Positions 9,329 through 18,735 are shown, counted from the stretch's first letter. The stretch is 64,000 nucleotides of DNA from Jeotgalibacillus malaysiensis (GCA_000818095.1 CP009416.1:2898501-2962500), one strand, 5' to 3'. Translations and numbers: made by a program. The notes: a model not told the origin generated them from the sequence alone.

Positions 9329-9413
9329 GGCGTCACACCCGGGACGGAGTTGAGTGATTCATTTTTAGAATGATTCTAAAAGTGTCACAGTTAACTCCGT
9401 CCCCGCTGTGCTG
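9329..9413. repeat. About 80-bp palindrome with 7-1-7 core (family Q), copy 1
   Basis: Outer arms ACGGAGTT and AACTCCGT, inner core TTTTTAGAATGATTCTAAAA (9362-9381). Lies between yrrT and luxS, so it may form a strong hairpin in the yrrT-luxS transcript. Confidence 0.8.
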
Positions 9414-9424
9414 AACTATATTTA

Positions 9425-10060
9425 CTACTTCTTCACCGCATGAATCAGCCAGACGTATTCATTGAGTCTTGTAAATGATGTTGAAAACCCTGCCTCGTCC
9501 AGCAGTTCATTCATTACCGGGATGGTTGTATAGTATTCTCTTTTTAAATCTTCAAGCAGATTGTGATAGCCCTGCTGCTCAACTTTTTTCCACTGAGCAA
9601 GTTTAGCTTCTTCTGTTTCGAAGATGGTGTCTGCGAATACGATCTGTCCGCCTGCTTGCAGTTTGGATGAATAGATCTTTGCTGCTTTTGCTTTTTCCTC
9701 ATCTGTTAAATGATGAAAAGCGTAGGTGCTGACGAATGTTTCCGGCTGTTCGTTTAATTCGAATGCCAGAAAGTCTCCATCTGAAATATTCAAAGCAGGA
9801 AAACGTTCCTGCGTACGTATGCGCATGGCGTTGTTTGGCTCGTAGGCTGTGACGTTAAGGCCTTTGACCAGAAGCTTCTCAGTCAGGTTACCTGTACCGG
9901 GTCCGAATTCAAGCGTATGTCCACTGGCTTTGGCTGCTACTTCTTCAAGGATGGCGTCATAATGCTCGAACACTGCTGCATATTCTTCATCCTGTCCGCT
10001 GACTGATGCATCATAGCTATCTGCCCATTCATCAAATATCTCTACAAATTCGCGTCCCAT
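9425..10060 (-). CDS. yrrT: YrrT-type SAM-dependent methyltransferase
   Basis: About 211 residues of the class I methyltransferase fold: motif I LEFGPGTGNLTEKL near residue 46, acidic loop VTAYEPNN, and STYAFHHLTDEEK near 110. In B. subtilis yrrT heads the mtnN-mccA-mccB operon of the SAM-to-cysteine salvage route; its substrate is not established. The start is the ATG of MGREFVEIFDEW, nine bases after GGAGTG; a TTG 21 bp upstream is in frame but has no site. Here it precedes luxS, mccA and mccB, with a family Q palindrome in between. Confidence 0.85.
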   Translation of the reverse strand: MGREFVEIFDEWADSYDASVSGQDEEYAAVFEHYDAILEEVAAKASGHTLEFGPGTGNLTEKLLVKGLNVTAYEPNNAMRIRTQERFPALNISDGDFLAFELNEQPETFVSTYAFHHLTDEEKAKAAKIYSSKLQAGGQIVFADTIFETEEAKLAQWKKVEQQGYHNLLEDLKREYYTTIPVMNELLDEAGFSTSFTRLNEYVWLIHAVKK

Positions 10061-10129
10061 TTCGGGGTCCACTCCATTCAAAATTTATTATTCTTATCAA
10101 CATACTCGGAATTAACCGGGACGGTGATT

Positions 10130-10158
10130 ATAATATCAGAAATTGAATGGTTTGTCAC
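10130..10158 (-). promoter_or_regulatory. Probable sigma-A promoter of yrrT
   Basis: On the minus strand GTGACA (10153-10158) and TATTAT (10130-10135) are 17 bp apart. The IS150-type element ends 86 bp upstream, so this promoter survived the insertion. Confidence 0.55.
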
Positions 10159-10187
10159 GTGTATAATTTTGTATAAAAGGCACAGGG

Positions 10188-10243
10188 GGGACGGAGTTCA
10201 GTGCGCCACTTTTAGAATCATTCTAAAAATGAACCACACAACT
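10188..10243. repeat. Family Q palindrome copy 2, left part, cut by the IS
   Basis: GGGACGGAGTT, core TTTTAGAATCATTCTAAAA (10210-10228), then ACT, where the IS begins. The other arm (AACTCCGTCCCC) resumes after the IS at 11722-11744. Confidence 0.85.
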
Positions 10244-10273
10244 TGATGTGACCCCCAAAAGTTAGAGTTTTTA

Positions 10274-11089
10274 TTAAGCAGCCATTTGGCTGGTATGCAG
10301 ACGATATTGAACTGGACTCATGCCAGCCAACTTTTGTTTGATTCGATCATGGTTGTAATAATGGATATACGTTTCAATATCTTTTTTAAGTTCTTCGTAT
10401 GTGCGTAACTTCTCTCCATAATACATTTCCTGTTTTAGTAAACCAAAAAAGTTCTCCATAAGGGCATTGTCGATACAATTTCCTTTTCGGGACATACTTT
10501 GAAATACCTTTTGCCCTTTCAGGGCCTTGACCCATGTATAGTGCTGATAATGCCATCCTTGATCAGAGTGAATAGTTGTACGGTATTTTGCATACTTTAC
10601 AAGGTTCAGAGCTTCTTCTAATGGTTTCATAACGAAATCCAATGTCGGATGTTGACTGACGCCAAATGAAATCACTTCACTATTATGCATATCCAGGATA
10701 GGGCTCAGGTACAACTTTCCGCCACCTAAGCATTTGAATTCAGTAATATCGGTTGCCAGCTTTTGAAGAGGATGAGCTGTTTGAAAACGGCGATTCAACC
10801 TGTTCTTGGCCACGTTACCTACGGTACCTTTGTAAGAGCTATAGCTTCTAGATTTCCTTCTGAACTTTAAGCCTTTTAAGCCAAGCTTTTTCATAATCCG
10901 TTGAACCTTTTTATGATTGATGATCAGCCCGTCACTCTTTAGTGCCGCCTGGACTCGACGGTACCCATAGTTGCCATTGTGGGCATCGAAGATGAATCGA
11001 ATCTGATCTTCAAGCTCCTGATCCGGATTAACATCATGCATCCGTTTAATATGATAATGATAGGAAGCTTCAGGAATGCCTACAACCAT
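10274..11089 (-). CDS. IS150-type transposase OrfB (DDE integrase domain)
   Basis: A 271-residue OrfB with an rve-type core. The catalytic residues are in LATDITEFKC (Asp), TTIHSDQGWHYQ (Asp) and NFFGLLKQEMYYG (Glu). An N-terminal HTH_21 stretch, YGYRRVQAALKSDGL, is present. The frame stays open upstream of the ATG into the end of orfA, so the working enzyme is most likely an OrfAB fusion made by -1 frameshifting. Confidence 0.92.
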   Translation of the reverse strand: MVVGIPEASYHYHIKRMHDVNPDQELEDQIRFIFDAHNGNYGYRRVQAALKSDGLIINHKKVQRIMKKLGLKGLKFRRKSRSYSSYKGTVGNVAKNRLNRRFQTAHPLQKLATDITEFKCLGGGKLYLSPILDMHNSEVISFGVSQHPTLDFVMKPLEEALNLVKYAKYRTTIHSDQGWHYQHYTWVKALKGQKVFQSMSRKGNCIDNALMENFFGLLKQEMYYGEKLRTYEELKKDIETYIHYYNHDRIKQKLAGMSPVQYRLHTSQMAA

Positions 11090-11100
11090 TAATACATCCT

Positions 11101-11667
11101 TTAGTCTGAATGTTTCTTTGAGTTCGAACGATAGCGCTGCTTGTGCTTTTCGAGATAGTTGTTCGGATCCTTCTGAAAAGCTTTTAACTTTTTTAAATAA
11201 GCAACCTCAAGACGTAATAACTCGTTTTCTCTCTCTAATTCTTTTTCTCTGTTAGACGCTTCATTTTGATTAGAGGCTGTCTCGTTTTGACCATTCTTCT
11301 TTTTATCTGACATGGTTGATTGTCCTCTCGGGTTCTCTAGTGCTTCATAACCCCCTTCAAGGAACTTTTTCTTCCATTCGCCAATTAACGATGGGTTCGT
11401 TAGTCTAAATTGAAGGGCTGTTTCAGTTTGGGAAGCACCTGTTCTGTCCATAAAGCTTATTACATCCAGTTTAAATTGAACAGAATAAAATGCCTTTTTC
11501 TTTTTCTTTAACCCTTCTTCACCAAAGTGCCGATAGATATTCACCCAATTAAAGATCTGCGTTTTAGATTGAATACCATGCTTACGTGCTAAAATTCTAA
11601 TACCATGAGGACCGTTCAAATATTCTTTCACAATCATCAATTTAAACTTCTCATTGTATTTAACCAA
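11101..11667 (-). CDS. IS150-type transposase OrfA (helix-turn-helix)
   Basis: 188 residues with two helix-turn-helix units (KEYLNGPHGIRILARKHGI and FRLTNPSLIGEWKKKF) and a C-terminal Leu/Glu-rich coiled coil (ELERENELLRLEVAYLKKL) that dimerises the transposase. Near its 3' end the slippery heptamer A-AAA-AAG (11188-11194 on the minus strand) would move ribosomes into the orfB frame, giving the full OrfAB. Confidence 0.9.
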   Translation of the reverse strand: MVKYNEKFKLMIVKEYLNGPHGIRILARKHGIQSKTQIFNWVNIYRHFGEEGLKKKKKAFYSVQFKLDVISFMDRTGASQTETALQFRLTNPSLIGEWKKKFLEGGYEALENPRGQSTMSDKKKNGQNETASNQNEASNREKELERENELLRLEVAYLKKLKAFQKDPNNYLEKHKQRYRSNSKKHSD

Positions 11668-11721
11668 ATAAATGCACCCCTAAAGTTAGTTTTTGAACTC
11701 TAACTTTAGGGGTGCACCACA

Positions 11722-11744
11722 ACTCCGTCCCCACTGTGCCGCTT
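11722..11744. repeat. Family Q palindrome copy 2, right arm
   Basis: ACTCCGTCCCCACTGTGCC completes the palindrome interrupted by the IS. Confidence 0.8.
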
Positions 11745-11747
11745 CAT

Positions 11748-12659
11748 TCATCCCCTAACCAAATATTGCGGTGGATGACACGCATTCACAGTCAAATAAC
11801 TCTGCCATTCTTTCTTAGACTGCTCCCACTCAACCGGATACTGTCCCCATTCCCATGAGGGGTTCCAGTAGCCTTTTGTGTGCAGCTGCTCTGCGGTCCA
11901 TCTGGCGTTTTCTTCAGCCAGGTCCTCAAATTGATTGTAGAGAGGTGATTGGGTGTTTGTGATGATTTGCAGTGGCTGCAGGCCGTACCCGCTCCACTCT
12001 TCGGGACTTTTAGTAAACTGAACCAGTTCTTTGATTTTATGAATAATCTCTTCTTTCAGCTCAGCTTTTGGAGTAAGCTCTGCTAATCGATAAAAGCATT
12101 GAATTTCATGCATATCCCACTCAGTGATTTCATGCAGCCGATTGATGACGTCTGTTTCTAGTTTTGCAGTAAATACGGAACCCGGCTGGCACCTTTGAAA
12201 ATAGCCAAGGATTTCTGCTGATGGGTTGCCGGGTGTTTTTTCAAAACCTGTTTCGCCTGCTTCATTGACGGTCCACCACGGTGCGCGCGGTACATGGTTT
12301 ACAATTTCCGGTACAATCGGAAACAGCTTTTTCTCACCGTTATACTGCTTTTCAAGATAGTTCAGAGCTTTTACGATCATTGTATGCCGTGTGCTGATCG
12401 GCAGCTGCATCACATATTGGAGCGCAACGGTTGTGTCAATGACGCTCGAATCTACCATTCTGCGATCCGGTTCAATGGCATGACCAAAGCCGCCATCTCT
12501 GTTTTGATAAGCTTCAAGCGCATGGATGACAGCTTCGTGAGACCCTTCACCCTGTCTGAAAGCATGAAAAGCTCTATCCACTTCTCTTGCATCACGTGAT
12601 ATGTATAAATTAATTGCGATTTTCTGATCTTTTGTCAGGTGTTTGTTTAATATGTTCAT
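11748..12659 (-). CDS. Prenyltransferase/terpene-cyclase-like alpha-toroid protein, function unknown
   Basis: 303 residues from the ATG of MNILNKHL, which follows GGAGGCGAG. It contains QW-like repeats of the alpha/alpha-toroid fold: YQNRDGGFGHAIEPD near 60 and WNPSWEWGQYPVEW near 275. The catalytic DxDD or DxDTAE motif of squalene cyclases is not seen, so an enzymatic role is uncertain. It stands alone between the IS and a lipoprotein gene on the same strand. Best described as a hypothetical protein of the toroid superfamily. Confidence 0.65.
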   Translation of the reverse strand: MNILNKHLTKDQKIAINLYISRDAREVDRAFHAFRQGEGSHEAVIHALEAYQNRDGGFGHAIEPDRRMVDSSVIDTTVALQYVMQLPISTRHTMIVKALNYLEKQYNGEKKLFPIVPEIVNHVPRAPWWTVNEAGETGFEKTPGNPSAEILGYFQRCQPGSVFTAKLETDVINRLHEITEWDMHEIQCFYRLAELTPKAELKEEIIHKIKELVQFTKSPEEWSGYGLQPLQIITNTQSPLYNQFEDLAEENARWTAEQLHTKGYWNPSWEWGQYPVEWEQSKKEWQSYLTVNACHPPQYLVRG

Positions 12660-12711
12660 TTTCTCGCCTCCGGATATACCTATTCGCTGCAAGTATGATA
12701 AAAACCTTCAT

Positions 12712-12742
12712 AAAAAAACTCAGGTGATAACCTGAGTTTTTA
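12712..12742. terminator. Bidirectional hairpin terminator
   Basis: ACTCAGG and CCTGAGT enclose TGATAA, with an A run on the left and a T run on the right. On the minus strand it overlaps the stop codon of the lipoprotein gene. Confidence 0.8.
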
Positions 12743-13174
12743 ATCCGATGATGTAATTTCAAACGTTTCTTCGTTTCCACCTGCCCATTCGATGGAAATT
12801 TCAATTGTGTCATTTGCAGTGACATCAGTGAGGTCTGCTGACAAGTTACTTTCAGTTTCAAAAGTGAGGTCATCAAGAGATTGGTTATTGAATTCAAAGG
12901 TTGAGCTGGATTCACCGTCTACATTTGCATAGGTTGCTGTTACTGCGCCTATATCGTCTTCACCCAGGAGGTCCTCTTCTTCACCCTGATAAGTGACGGT
13001 AAACGCATGTTCAATCATTTCCTGTTCATTGTCCTGTACACTCGTTACTTCTGTCAGTTCAAGCGTCGCTTCCCATTGCTCCCCTTCACCTGAAAAGCTC
13101 ATGATCGGTTCTTCTTCCTGACCACAGGCTGCAAGGATCAGCGCCGGCATCATGAATAATCCGAGCTTCTTCAT
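12740..13174 (-). CDS. Small acidic lipoprotein of unknown function
   Basis: About 144 residues. The signal peptide MKKLGLFMMPALILAAC ends in a lipobox (LAAC), so it is predicted to be anchored on the outer face of the membrane. The rest is a single acidic beta-rich domain with paired Thr/Glu strands (TLELTEVTSV; DTIEISIEWAGGNEETFEI), reminiscent of immunoglobulin-like or FxLYD-type modules; I cannot assign a family. I start at MKKLG rather than the ATG four codons upstream because this gives a normal signal peptide. It is monocistronic with its own terminator. Confidence 0.75.
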   Translation of the reverse strand: MKKLGLFMMPALILAACGQEEEPIMSFSGEGEQWEATLELTEVTSVQDNEQEMIEHAFTVTYQGEEEDLLGEDDIGAVTATYANVDGESSSTFEFNNQSLDDLTFETESNLSADLTDVTANDTIEISIEWAGGNEETFEITSSD

Positions 13175-13274
13175 CTCAACATCCACTCGCTTTAAATTGG
13201 TATTTATTTTACATATACCCCTTTAGAGGAAGACTACACATCTAAATACCTATAAGGTTCTCCCTTCTTTAAAA

Positions 13275-13310
13275 ACAAAAAACTGCCTCAGTGAAGAGAC
13301 AGTTTTTTAG
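13275..13310. terminator. Terminator downstream of argS
   Basis: AACTGTCTC and GAGGCAGTT pair around TTCACT, with T runs on both strands. For the minus-strand ywiB-argS message it is the first terminator after the family P repeat. Confidence 0.8.
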
Positions 13311-13347
13311 AAGTTAGCTATGAAATGACAAATATTTATGCTGCACA

Positions 13348-13478
13348 GCTGTTGATTGTAGCCGGATAGGGCGACTCCTGCAGGAGAAGCGTGACAGATG
13401 AGACCCCGCAGGCGAAGCCGAGGAGGCTCATCGCACGCCCTGCGAAAAGCGTCCTCCTAAAGCGAAAATCAACAGCCA
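13348..13478. repeat. Family P palindromic repeat, copy 2
   Basis: Arms GCTGTTGATTG and AAAATCAACAGC, with central GAGACCCCGCAGGCGAAGC and GAGGAGGCTCATCG. Located between argS and its terminator. Confidence 0.85.
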
Positions 13479-13509
13479 GCTTAACAAAGCCAGCACAGTA
13501 AAAGATTGG

Positions 13510-15180
13510 TTACATCTGCTCAGGCGCTGCTACGCCGATCAGTTTTAGTGCGTTGCTGATTGTCTGACGGACTGCCTGAATCAAGTTCAGACGTGCTTTT
13601 GTCAGCTCAGGTGCTTCTGCATCAAGTACTTTATTCGCATTGTAGAAGCTGTGGAATGCTGAAGCAAGTTCATTGATATACGTTGCTACGCGGTGTGGCG
13701 TACGCATTTGCGCAGCGGTACCGACTACCTGCGGGAATTCTCCAAGTTTTTTAAGCAGATCGATTTCTTTTTCAGTGCCGATCAGTGAAACATCAGCCTG
13801 GTCTGCAAAACTGAAGCCCTGCTCCTCTGCTGAACGCAGAATGCTGCAGATACGTGCGTGCGCATACTGAGCGTAGTAAACAGGATTTTCATTTGACTGA
13901 GATACAGCAAGATCAAGGTCAAAGTCCATGTGTGAATCGCCTGAACGCATCGCGAAGAAGTAACGTACTGCATCAAGTCCCACTTCATCCACAAGCTCAC
14001 GCATCGTAACAGCTTTACCCGTACGTTTACTCATTTTCATTTTCTCGCCGTCTTTATAAAGCTGAACCATCTGGATCACTTCAACTTCAAGGTTTTCACG
14101 GTCATAGCCAAGCGCCTCTACAGCCGCTTTCATACGCGGGATGTAGCCGTGGTGATCGGCTCCCCAGATGTTGATCACTTTATCAAACCCGCGCTCGAAC
14201 TTATCACGGTGATAAGCAAGGTCAGGCGTCAGATACGTGTAAGAACCGTCATTTTTAATGAGTACGCGGTCTTTATCATCACCAAGCTCTGTTGAACGGA
14301 ACCATGTTGCGCCGTCTTCTTCGTAAATGTGGCCGTTGTCTCTTAATACTTTTAGCGCATCATCAATTTTGCCGCTCTTATAAAGTGATGTTTCAGAAAA
14401 CCATACGTCAAATGGCACGCGGAATGCTTCAAGGTCGTCCTGCAGCTTTTTCAGTTCAAATTTTAATCCGTATTCACGGAAAAATTCATAGCGCTCTTCT
14501 TCAGAGGCATTGACATATTTATCGCCAAATTCTTCAGCAAGCGTGTTGGCAATACCGATAATATCCGCACCATGATAGCCGTCTTCAGGCATTTCTTTAT
14601 CATGACCAAGCGCCTGGAAGTAACGTGCTTCAACAGATAATGCAAGATTATGGATCTGGTTGCCGGCATCGTTAATGTAGTATTCACGTGTCACATCATA
14701 ACCTGCTTTTGCAAGAACGTTAGACAGTGAATCTCCTACTGACGCACCACGCGCATGGCCAAGGTGAAGGTCACCGGTTGGATTTGCTGATACAAACTCA
14801 ACCTGCACTTTTTCGCCCGCGCCTGTATCTGTTTCTCCATATGCCTCGCCTGCAGTCAGGATTGACGGAATGAGGTCAGTAAGGTAAGAGTTATCCATGT
14901 AAAAGTTGATGAATCCAGGACCAGCGATATCAAGCTCTTTAATAGAAGCTTTTGACTGATCAAAGTTGTCAACGATATCCTGTGCAATCTGACGCGGCGC
15001 TTTTTTCGCTACGCGTGCAAGCTGCATCGCCATATTTGTTGAGAAGTCACCGTTTGCTTTATCTTTAGGCGTTTCTAAAATCACTTCCGGCAGCTGCTCT
15101 TCCGTTGCGAGCCCTGCTTTTAATACAGCATCTTTAATTTCCTGCTTCAGTTTTTCCTGTACGTCTAATGCAATGGTCAT
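13510..15180 (-). CDS. argS: Arginyl-tRNA synthetase
   Basis: 556 residues, the usual bacterial length. An N-terminal Add1 domain (about 1-110) is followed by the class I catalytic core with the HIGH-type [12 protein letters not shown] near residue 130 and [12 protein letters not shown] near 366, then the alpha-helical DALR anticodon-binding domain ([15 protein letters not shown] onward). It charges tRNA-Arg with arginine. The start ATG overlaps the end of ywiB, the same pairing as in B. subtilis. Confidence 0.98.
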   Translation of the reverse strand: MTIALDVQEKLKQEIKDAVLKAGLATEEQLPEVILETPKDKANGDFSTNMAMQLARVAKKAPRQIAQDIVDNFDQSKASIKELDIAGPGFINFYMDNSYLTDLIPSILTAGEAYGETDTGAGEKVQVEFVSANPTGDLHLGHARGASVGDSLSNVLAKAGYDVTREYYINDAGNQIHNLALSVEARYFQALGHDKEMPEDGYHGADIIGIANTLAEEFGDKYVNASEEERYEFFREYGLKFELKKLQDDLEAFRVPFDVWFSETSLYKSGKIDDALKVLRDNGHIYEEDGATWFRSTELGDDKDRVLIKNDGSYTYLTPDLAYHRDKFERGFDKVINIWGADHHGYIPRMKAAVEALGYDRENLEVEVIQMVQLYKDGEKMKMSKRTGKAVTMRELVDEVGLDAVRYFFAMRSGDSHMDFDLDLAVSQSNENPVYYAQYAHARICSILRSAEEQGFSFADQADVSLIGTEKEIDLLKKLGEFPQVVGTAAQMRTPHRVATYINELASAFHSFYNANKVLDAEAPELTKARLNLIQAVRQTISNALKLIGVAAPEQM

Positions 15181-15608
15181 TGCACTGCCTCCTTGTAGTC
15201 AATCGTCATTTTATAAGTGCCAACACTTGAGCCTTGCATTTCAAGACCGTACGTAATTTGAAAACGTCCGTCTTTTTTACCTGGCGTATGGTGTGTGTAT
15301 GCTTTTGTATTGGTTAAAAGTGAAAGTGTGCCATGCTCACTTTCATAAGAGCTCATCATTTTATTGCCGCGGCTGAAAGCAAGGCGCATTTTAACCGCTC
15401 CGCTGCGAAGAATGACAGCACTGTCTTCTTCCATTTTCACAATGGTCCGGACGGTGCCTCCGTTTTGCTCTTCTTCATATTTTAAATAATCAATATTGTT
15501 TTTTTGAATCCATTCCCCTTCAGACTCCAGGGTTAGTTTTTCCTTTGAGCCATCGGGCTGTGTGATCACTGTTGTCAGATGAATGGAGACGGGTGTTGCG
15601 TTTTCCAT
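15177..15608 (-). CDS. ywiB: YwiB, DUF1934 beta-barrel protein
   Basis: About 143 residues of the DUF1934 family: an all-beta, calycin-like fold with the usual spacing of strands ([58 protein letters not shown]). Function is unknown; a small-ligand carrier has been suggested for the fold. The start is the ATG of [11 protein letters not shown], eight bases after GGAG; a GTG nine bases upstream is the alternative. It overlaps argS by four bases, so the two are co-translated. Confidence 0.88.
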   Translation of the reverse strand: MENATPVSIHLTTVITQPDGSKEKLTLESEGEWIQKNNIDYLKYEEEQNGGTVRTIVKMEEDSAVILRSGAVKMRLAFSRGNKMMSSYESEHGTLSLLTNTKAYTHHTPGKKDGRFQITYGLEMQGSSVGTYKMTIDYKEAVQ

Positions 15609-15724
15609 CTTGCTCACTCCGTTTCGCTCAATTAATAACTTATCTATTATAAAAGAGGGCGGGTGTAAAATGCAATGGAAGTTGTCGGGGCTGCAAGAGA
15701 AAAATTCGGGTTTTCTTTCATAAC

Positions 15725-15852
15725 GCTGACCCTTTCCGCAGGGGACTGCGCTTTCCTGCCCCCGGGCGGTGAGCCTCCTCAGCTTCGCTTGCGGGGTCTC
15801 ACCTGTCCCTTTTCTGGGGCGGGAGTCTCCGTCCCCCGCGGAAAGGGTCAGC
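15725..15852. repeat. Family P palindromic repeat, copy 3
   Basis: Arms CTGACCCTTTCCGC and GCGGAAAGGGTCAG, with central GAGCCTCCTCAGC and GCGGGGTCTCACC. Upstream of ywiB. Confidence 0.85.
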
Positions 15853-15984
15853 TGAGTGTCTATTGATCTACTGCTTATTTAATTGAAATTTTCGCGAATA
15901 TCTTATCCGTTCACTTCAATGCTATCCGCTTCATGCCTTTTAGAAAATAAAAACCTGTTATCCATAAGCATTAAGAGGATCTGG

Positions 15985-16111
15985 TGAATGCAGGACGCGC
16001 GGGATTGAATGTCATATTATTGCTGTTGAATGACGTATGGGCGCGATTGATGTAGCGATACACCCGGATTGAGTGCTGTGAAAAGTCCAGCGAGTGTTGT
16101 GACAACCAGCT
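15985..16111. repeat. 21-bp phased array C (TTGA motif)
   Basis: TGAATG/TTGA motifs fall at 15985, 16006, 16027, 16048, 16070 and (as GAGTG) 16092. One unit carries TGTAGCGATACACCCGG as in arrays A and H. It lies between ywiB and the speB end. Confidence 0.72.
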
Positions 16112-16197
16112 TCACTGCTTTCCCACTATGTAAAAATAGAATAAAAGCTCCCTGAAAATGAAATGATAAAGTTAAATAATATTTTTCTTAATATCTT

Positions 16198-16335
16198 AGT
16201 GTAGCGAAGCGTAAGGGGCGACTCCGGGACGATTAGTTGGAAGCTGAGACCCCACAGGCGAAGGCGAGGAGGCCTAATGGAGCCACAAAACGGCTCATCC
16301 AGGAAAGCGTCCCCCTGAAGCGCAGCGGAACGATT
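16198..16335. repeat. Family P palindromic repeat, copy 4
   Basis: Contains GGGGCGACTCCGGGACGATTA, GAGACCCCACAGGCGAAGGC and AAAGCGTCCCCCTGAAGCG, in the opposite orientation to copy 1; downstream of speB. Confidence 0.8.
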
Positions 16336-16367
16336 AAGAGGATGAGACATAATGTCCCATCCTCTTT
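16336..16367. terminator. Hairpin terminator after speB
   Basis: AAGAGGATGGGACAT pairs with ATGTCTCATCCTCTT; it lies eight bases past the speB stop on the minus strand. Confidence 0.7.
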
Positions 16368-16374
16368 AAATTCG

Positions 16375-17247
16375 TTATTTCACAAATCCAAGCAGCATTT
16401 CGCGCAGCATTTTACTCGCTGTGTTAGCCGTTTGTTCTGAGTGGTCATAAACGGGTGCGACTTCAACTAAGTCTGCGCCTACCACATTTACATTTGATGC
16501 TGCAATGGCGTGGATCGATGCAAGCAGCTCGCGTGATGTGATGCCGCCTGCGTCAACTGTGCCGGTACCTGGTGCATGTGCCGGATCTAGTACGTCGATA
16601 TCGATCGTTACATACACGTTACGGCTTGCAAGCGTCGGCAGGATTTCTTTTAGCGGCTCAAGCACTTCAAATTTCGAGATGTGCATGCCGTTTTCTTTTG
16701 CCCACTGAAACTCTTCTTTCATGCCTGAACGGATCCCGAATGAGTAGACATTTTTCGGACCGATGTGCTCAGCAATTTTACGGATCGGCGTTGAGTGTGA
16801 AAGCTCTTCGCCTTCATAGTCTGTGCGGAGGTCTGTATGTGCGTCAAAATGAATGATAGCAAGGTCATCATATTTTTTCGCAACAGCCTTCATCACAGGC
16901 CATGAGACAAGGTGCTCCCCGCCCATGCCTAATGGAAACTTTCCGTCTTTTAAAAGAGAATCGATATATTCTTCGATTAAGTCGATGCTTTTATAAGGAT
17001 TACCGAATGGCAGCGGAATATCGCCTGCATCAAAATATTTCACTTCATCAAGCTCGCGGTCGAGGTACGGGCTGTATTCTTCAAGACCGATTGATACCTC
17101 GCGGATACGGGCCGGACCAAAACGTGAGCCCGGACGGTAGCTGACTGTCCAGTCCATCGGCATGCCGTAAATGACAGCCTGGCTTTCATCATAATTCGGA
17201 TGACTTTTGATAAAAACATTTCCTGAATACTGCTCATCAAATTTCAC
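16375..17247 (-). CDS. speB: Agmatinase SpeB (arginase/ureohydrolase family)
   Basis: 290 residues with all the manganese-binding ureohydrolase motifs: MGGEHLVSW near 113, IHFDAHTDLR near 137, and VTIDIDVLDPAHAPGTGT near 214. It hydrolyses agmatine to putrescine and urea. Putrescine is then the substrate of SpeE, encoded 11 bases upstream in the same operon, as in B. subtilis speE-speB. A formiminoglutamase or arginase role is possible by family but unlikely next to speE. Confidence 0.95.
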   Translation of the reverse strand: MKFDEQYSGNVFIKSHPNYDESQAVIYGMPMDWTVSYRPGSRFGPARIREVSIGLEEYSPYLDRELDEVKYFDAGDIPLPFGNPYKSIDLIEEYIDSLLKDGKFPLGMGGEHLVSWPVMKAVAKKYDDLAIIHFDAHTDLRTDYEGEELSHSTPIRKIAEHIGPKNVYSFGIRSGMKEEFQWAKENGMHISKFEVLEPLKEILPTLASRNVYVTIDIDVLDPAHAPGTGTVDAGGITSRELLASIHAIAASNVNVVGADLVEVAPVYDHSEQTANTASKMLREMLLGFVK

Positions 17248-17258
17248 AGGGATGCCTC

Positions 17259-18089
17259 CTATTCAGTTAAGTCTTTCACGAATTTTGGCAGTACGAATGC
17301 TGCATTGTGAAGCTCTTTTGTGTAATACTTTGTATCGATTTCATGGAATCTTTCTTCCGCTACTTTCAGTGGATCATGCTTTTTAGATCCAAGTGTGAAT
17401 GCCCACAGACCGCTTGGGTACGTTGGGATATTTGCCGTGTACAGACGTGTGATCGGGAAGATTTCCTTCACGTCGCTCATTACCTGCTTGATCAGGTCAG
17501 ACTTGAACCATGGGTTATCTGACTGGGCAACGAAAATGCCGTCTTCCTTCAGCGCTTTAGAAATACCTGAGTAGAAGCCTTTTGTAAACAGGTTAACAGC
17601 CGGTCCTACAGGCTCAGTTGAATCAACCATGATGACATCATACTCGTTTTCACTTTCAGCAATATGCATGAAGCCGTCTCCAACAATGACTTCTACGCGC
17701 TCGTTTTCAAGGTCTCCTGCAATTTCAGGAAGATACTTCTTTGAATACTCGATTACTTTACCGTCAATTTCAACAAGCGTTGCTTTTTTTACAGATGGGT
17801 GTTTGAGTACTTCACGAATGACGCCACCGTCTCCTCCACCTACTACGAGTACGTTTTCAGGGTTAGGGTGTGTGAAAAGTGGTACGTGTGCGACCATTTC
17901 GTGGTATACGAATTCATCTTTTTGTGAGGTCATGACCATGCCGTCTAGGAAGAGCATGTTGCCCCATTCTTCTGTTTCAGCCATGTCGAGCTGTTGGAAG
18001 TCTGTTTTTTCTGAGTGTAGTGTTTGTTTGATTTTCATTGTGATACCGAAGTTTTCTGTTTGTTTTTCTGTGAACCAGAATCCGCCCAT
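17259..18089 (-). CDS. speE: Spermidine synthase
   Basis: 276 residues. The polyamine-synthase signature [18 protein letters not shown] occurs near residue 80; [15 protein letters not shown] near 157 carries the catalytic Asp. It transfers an aminopropyl group from decarboxylated SAM to putrescine. The start is the ATG of [10 protein letters not shown], nine bases after AAAGGAG; the longer open frame upstream is non-coding and runs into a family P repeat. First gene of the speE-speB operon. Confidence 0.96.
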   Translation of the reverse strand: MGGFWFTEKQTENFGITMKIKQTLHSEKTDFQQLDMAETEEWGNMLFLDGMVMTSQKDEFVYHEMVAHVPLFTHPNPENVLVVGGGDGGVIREVLKHPSVKKATLVEIDGKVIEYSKKYLPEIAGDLENERVEVIVGDGFMHIAESENEYDVIMVDSTEPVGPAVNLFTKGFYSGISKALKEDGIFVAQSDNPWFKSDLIKQVMSDVKEIFPITRLYTANIPTYPSGLWAFTLGSKKHDPLKVAEERFHEIDTKYYTKELHNAAFVLPKFVKDLTE

Positions 18090-18117
18090 TTTGCATTTCT
18101 CCTTTTTTAAATAAAGT

Positions 18118-18262
18118 TGTTCTCGGGAACCGCACTTGTTCTCCGTGGAGGGCTGCGCTTTCCGCGGCCGCGCGGTGAGCCTCCTCAGGCAAGCCTTGCG
18201 GGGTCTCACCTGTCGCTTCTCTGCCGCAGGAGTCTCCGCTCTCCACTCCGAACAATTGCTGT
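18118..18262. repeat. Family P palindromic repeat, copy 5
   Basis: Contains GGGCTGCGCTTTCCGCGG, GAGCCTCCTCAGGCAAGCC and GCCGCAGGAGTCTCCGCTC. Lies just upstream of speE. Confidence 0.85.
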
Positions 18263-18654
18263 GTCAGGTTAAAACATTACGTATCTTTTTATAAACAGAA
18301 CAATCACTGTAAAATTATAAATGACTGCTCATAAAATTTATCCATACTAAATGTGTTTTCCACGTTAGGTTAAAAGAAAACACACATGAGGAAAAGTATA
18401 GACTTTTTTGGGGAGAATTCAAGATGTTTTTTGCATTGTTTTTAGGTGGTTGTGTGAATTTTTTTAAGACGGCTTCAGGAGCTGTTATAGCTGGGTAACT
18501 GACTTCGCAATAATAGTTGAGGTGATTTTGGCCCGGAAGACAATTTGTCTTCGTTTAGATGAATTCTTTATATATGATTAATTATGTTTCACCATGCTTT
18601 TAAACCTTATCTATTATAGTAGTCTATCGTATGAGTCCATCTAAATATTTTCAC
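18263..18654. other. AT-rich intergenic stretch, no secure gene
   Basis: About 390 bp between two family P repeats. The only coding hint is a 24-codon frame starting with ATG at 18424 (MFFALFLGGCVNFF..), eight bases after GGGGAG. It resembles no family I know and may be chance. The speE promoter may lie at the left end. No array or terminator was found. Confidence 0.4.
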
Positions 18655-18735
18655 AGCTGGTGATTGAAGCGTAAGGCGGCGACTCCACCGGGATATGACC
18701 GACAGCTGAGACCCCGCAGGCGACGGAGGAAGCGG
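18655..18735. repeat. Family P repeat, truncated copy 6, joined to the pbpG remnant
   Basis: The left half only: AAGCGTAAGGCGGCGACTCC, then GAGACCCCGCAGGCGACGG. The sequence passes directly into codons for the basic N-terminal stretch and membrane anchor of the broken pbpG. Confidence 0.8.

Larger units (their letters stand above)
10244..11721 (-). mobile_element. IS3-family (IS150-type) insertion sequence, apparently intact
   Basis: 1478 bp. The terminal inverted repeats begin TGATGTGACCCCC and (reversed) TGTGGTGCACCCC and end with AAAGTTAGAG. A 3-bp direct repeat ACT flanks both sides (10241-10243 and 11722-11724). It holds orfA and orfB with a frameshift signal. It interrupts a family Q palindrome. 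Confidence 0.93.

Noticed and set aside
9362-9381. Family Q core as a working Fur box of the iron operon type
   Set aside because: It differs from the Fur consensus TGATAATNATTATCA at several positions and sits within a dispersed palindrome not placed at promoters; reported only as a similarity.
15609-15724. T-box leader for argS
   Set aside because: No T-box core sequence or specifier stem is visible upstream of ywiB-argS.
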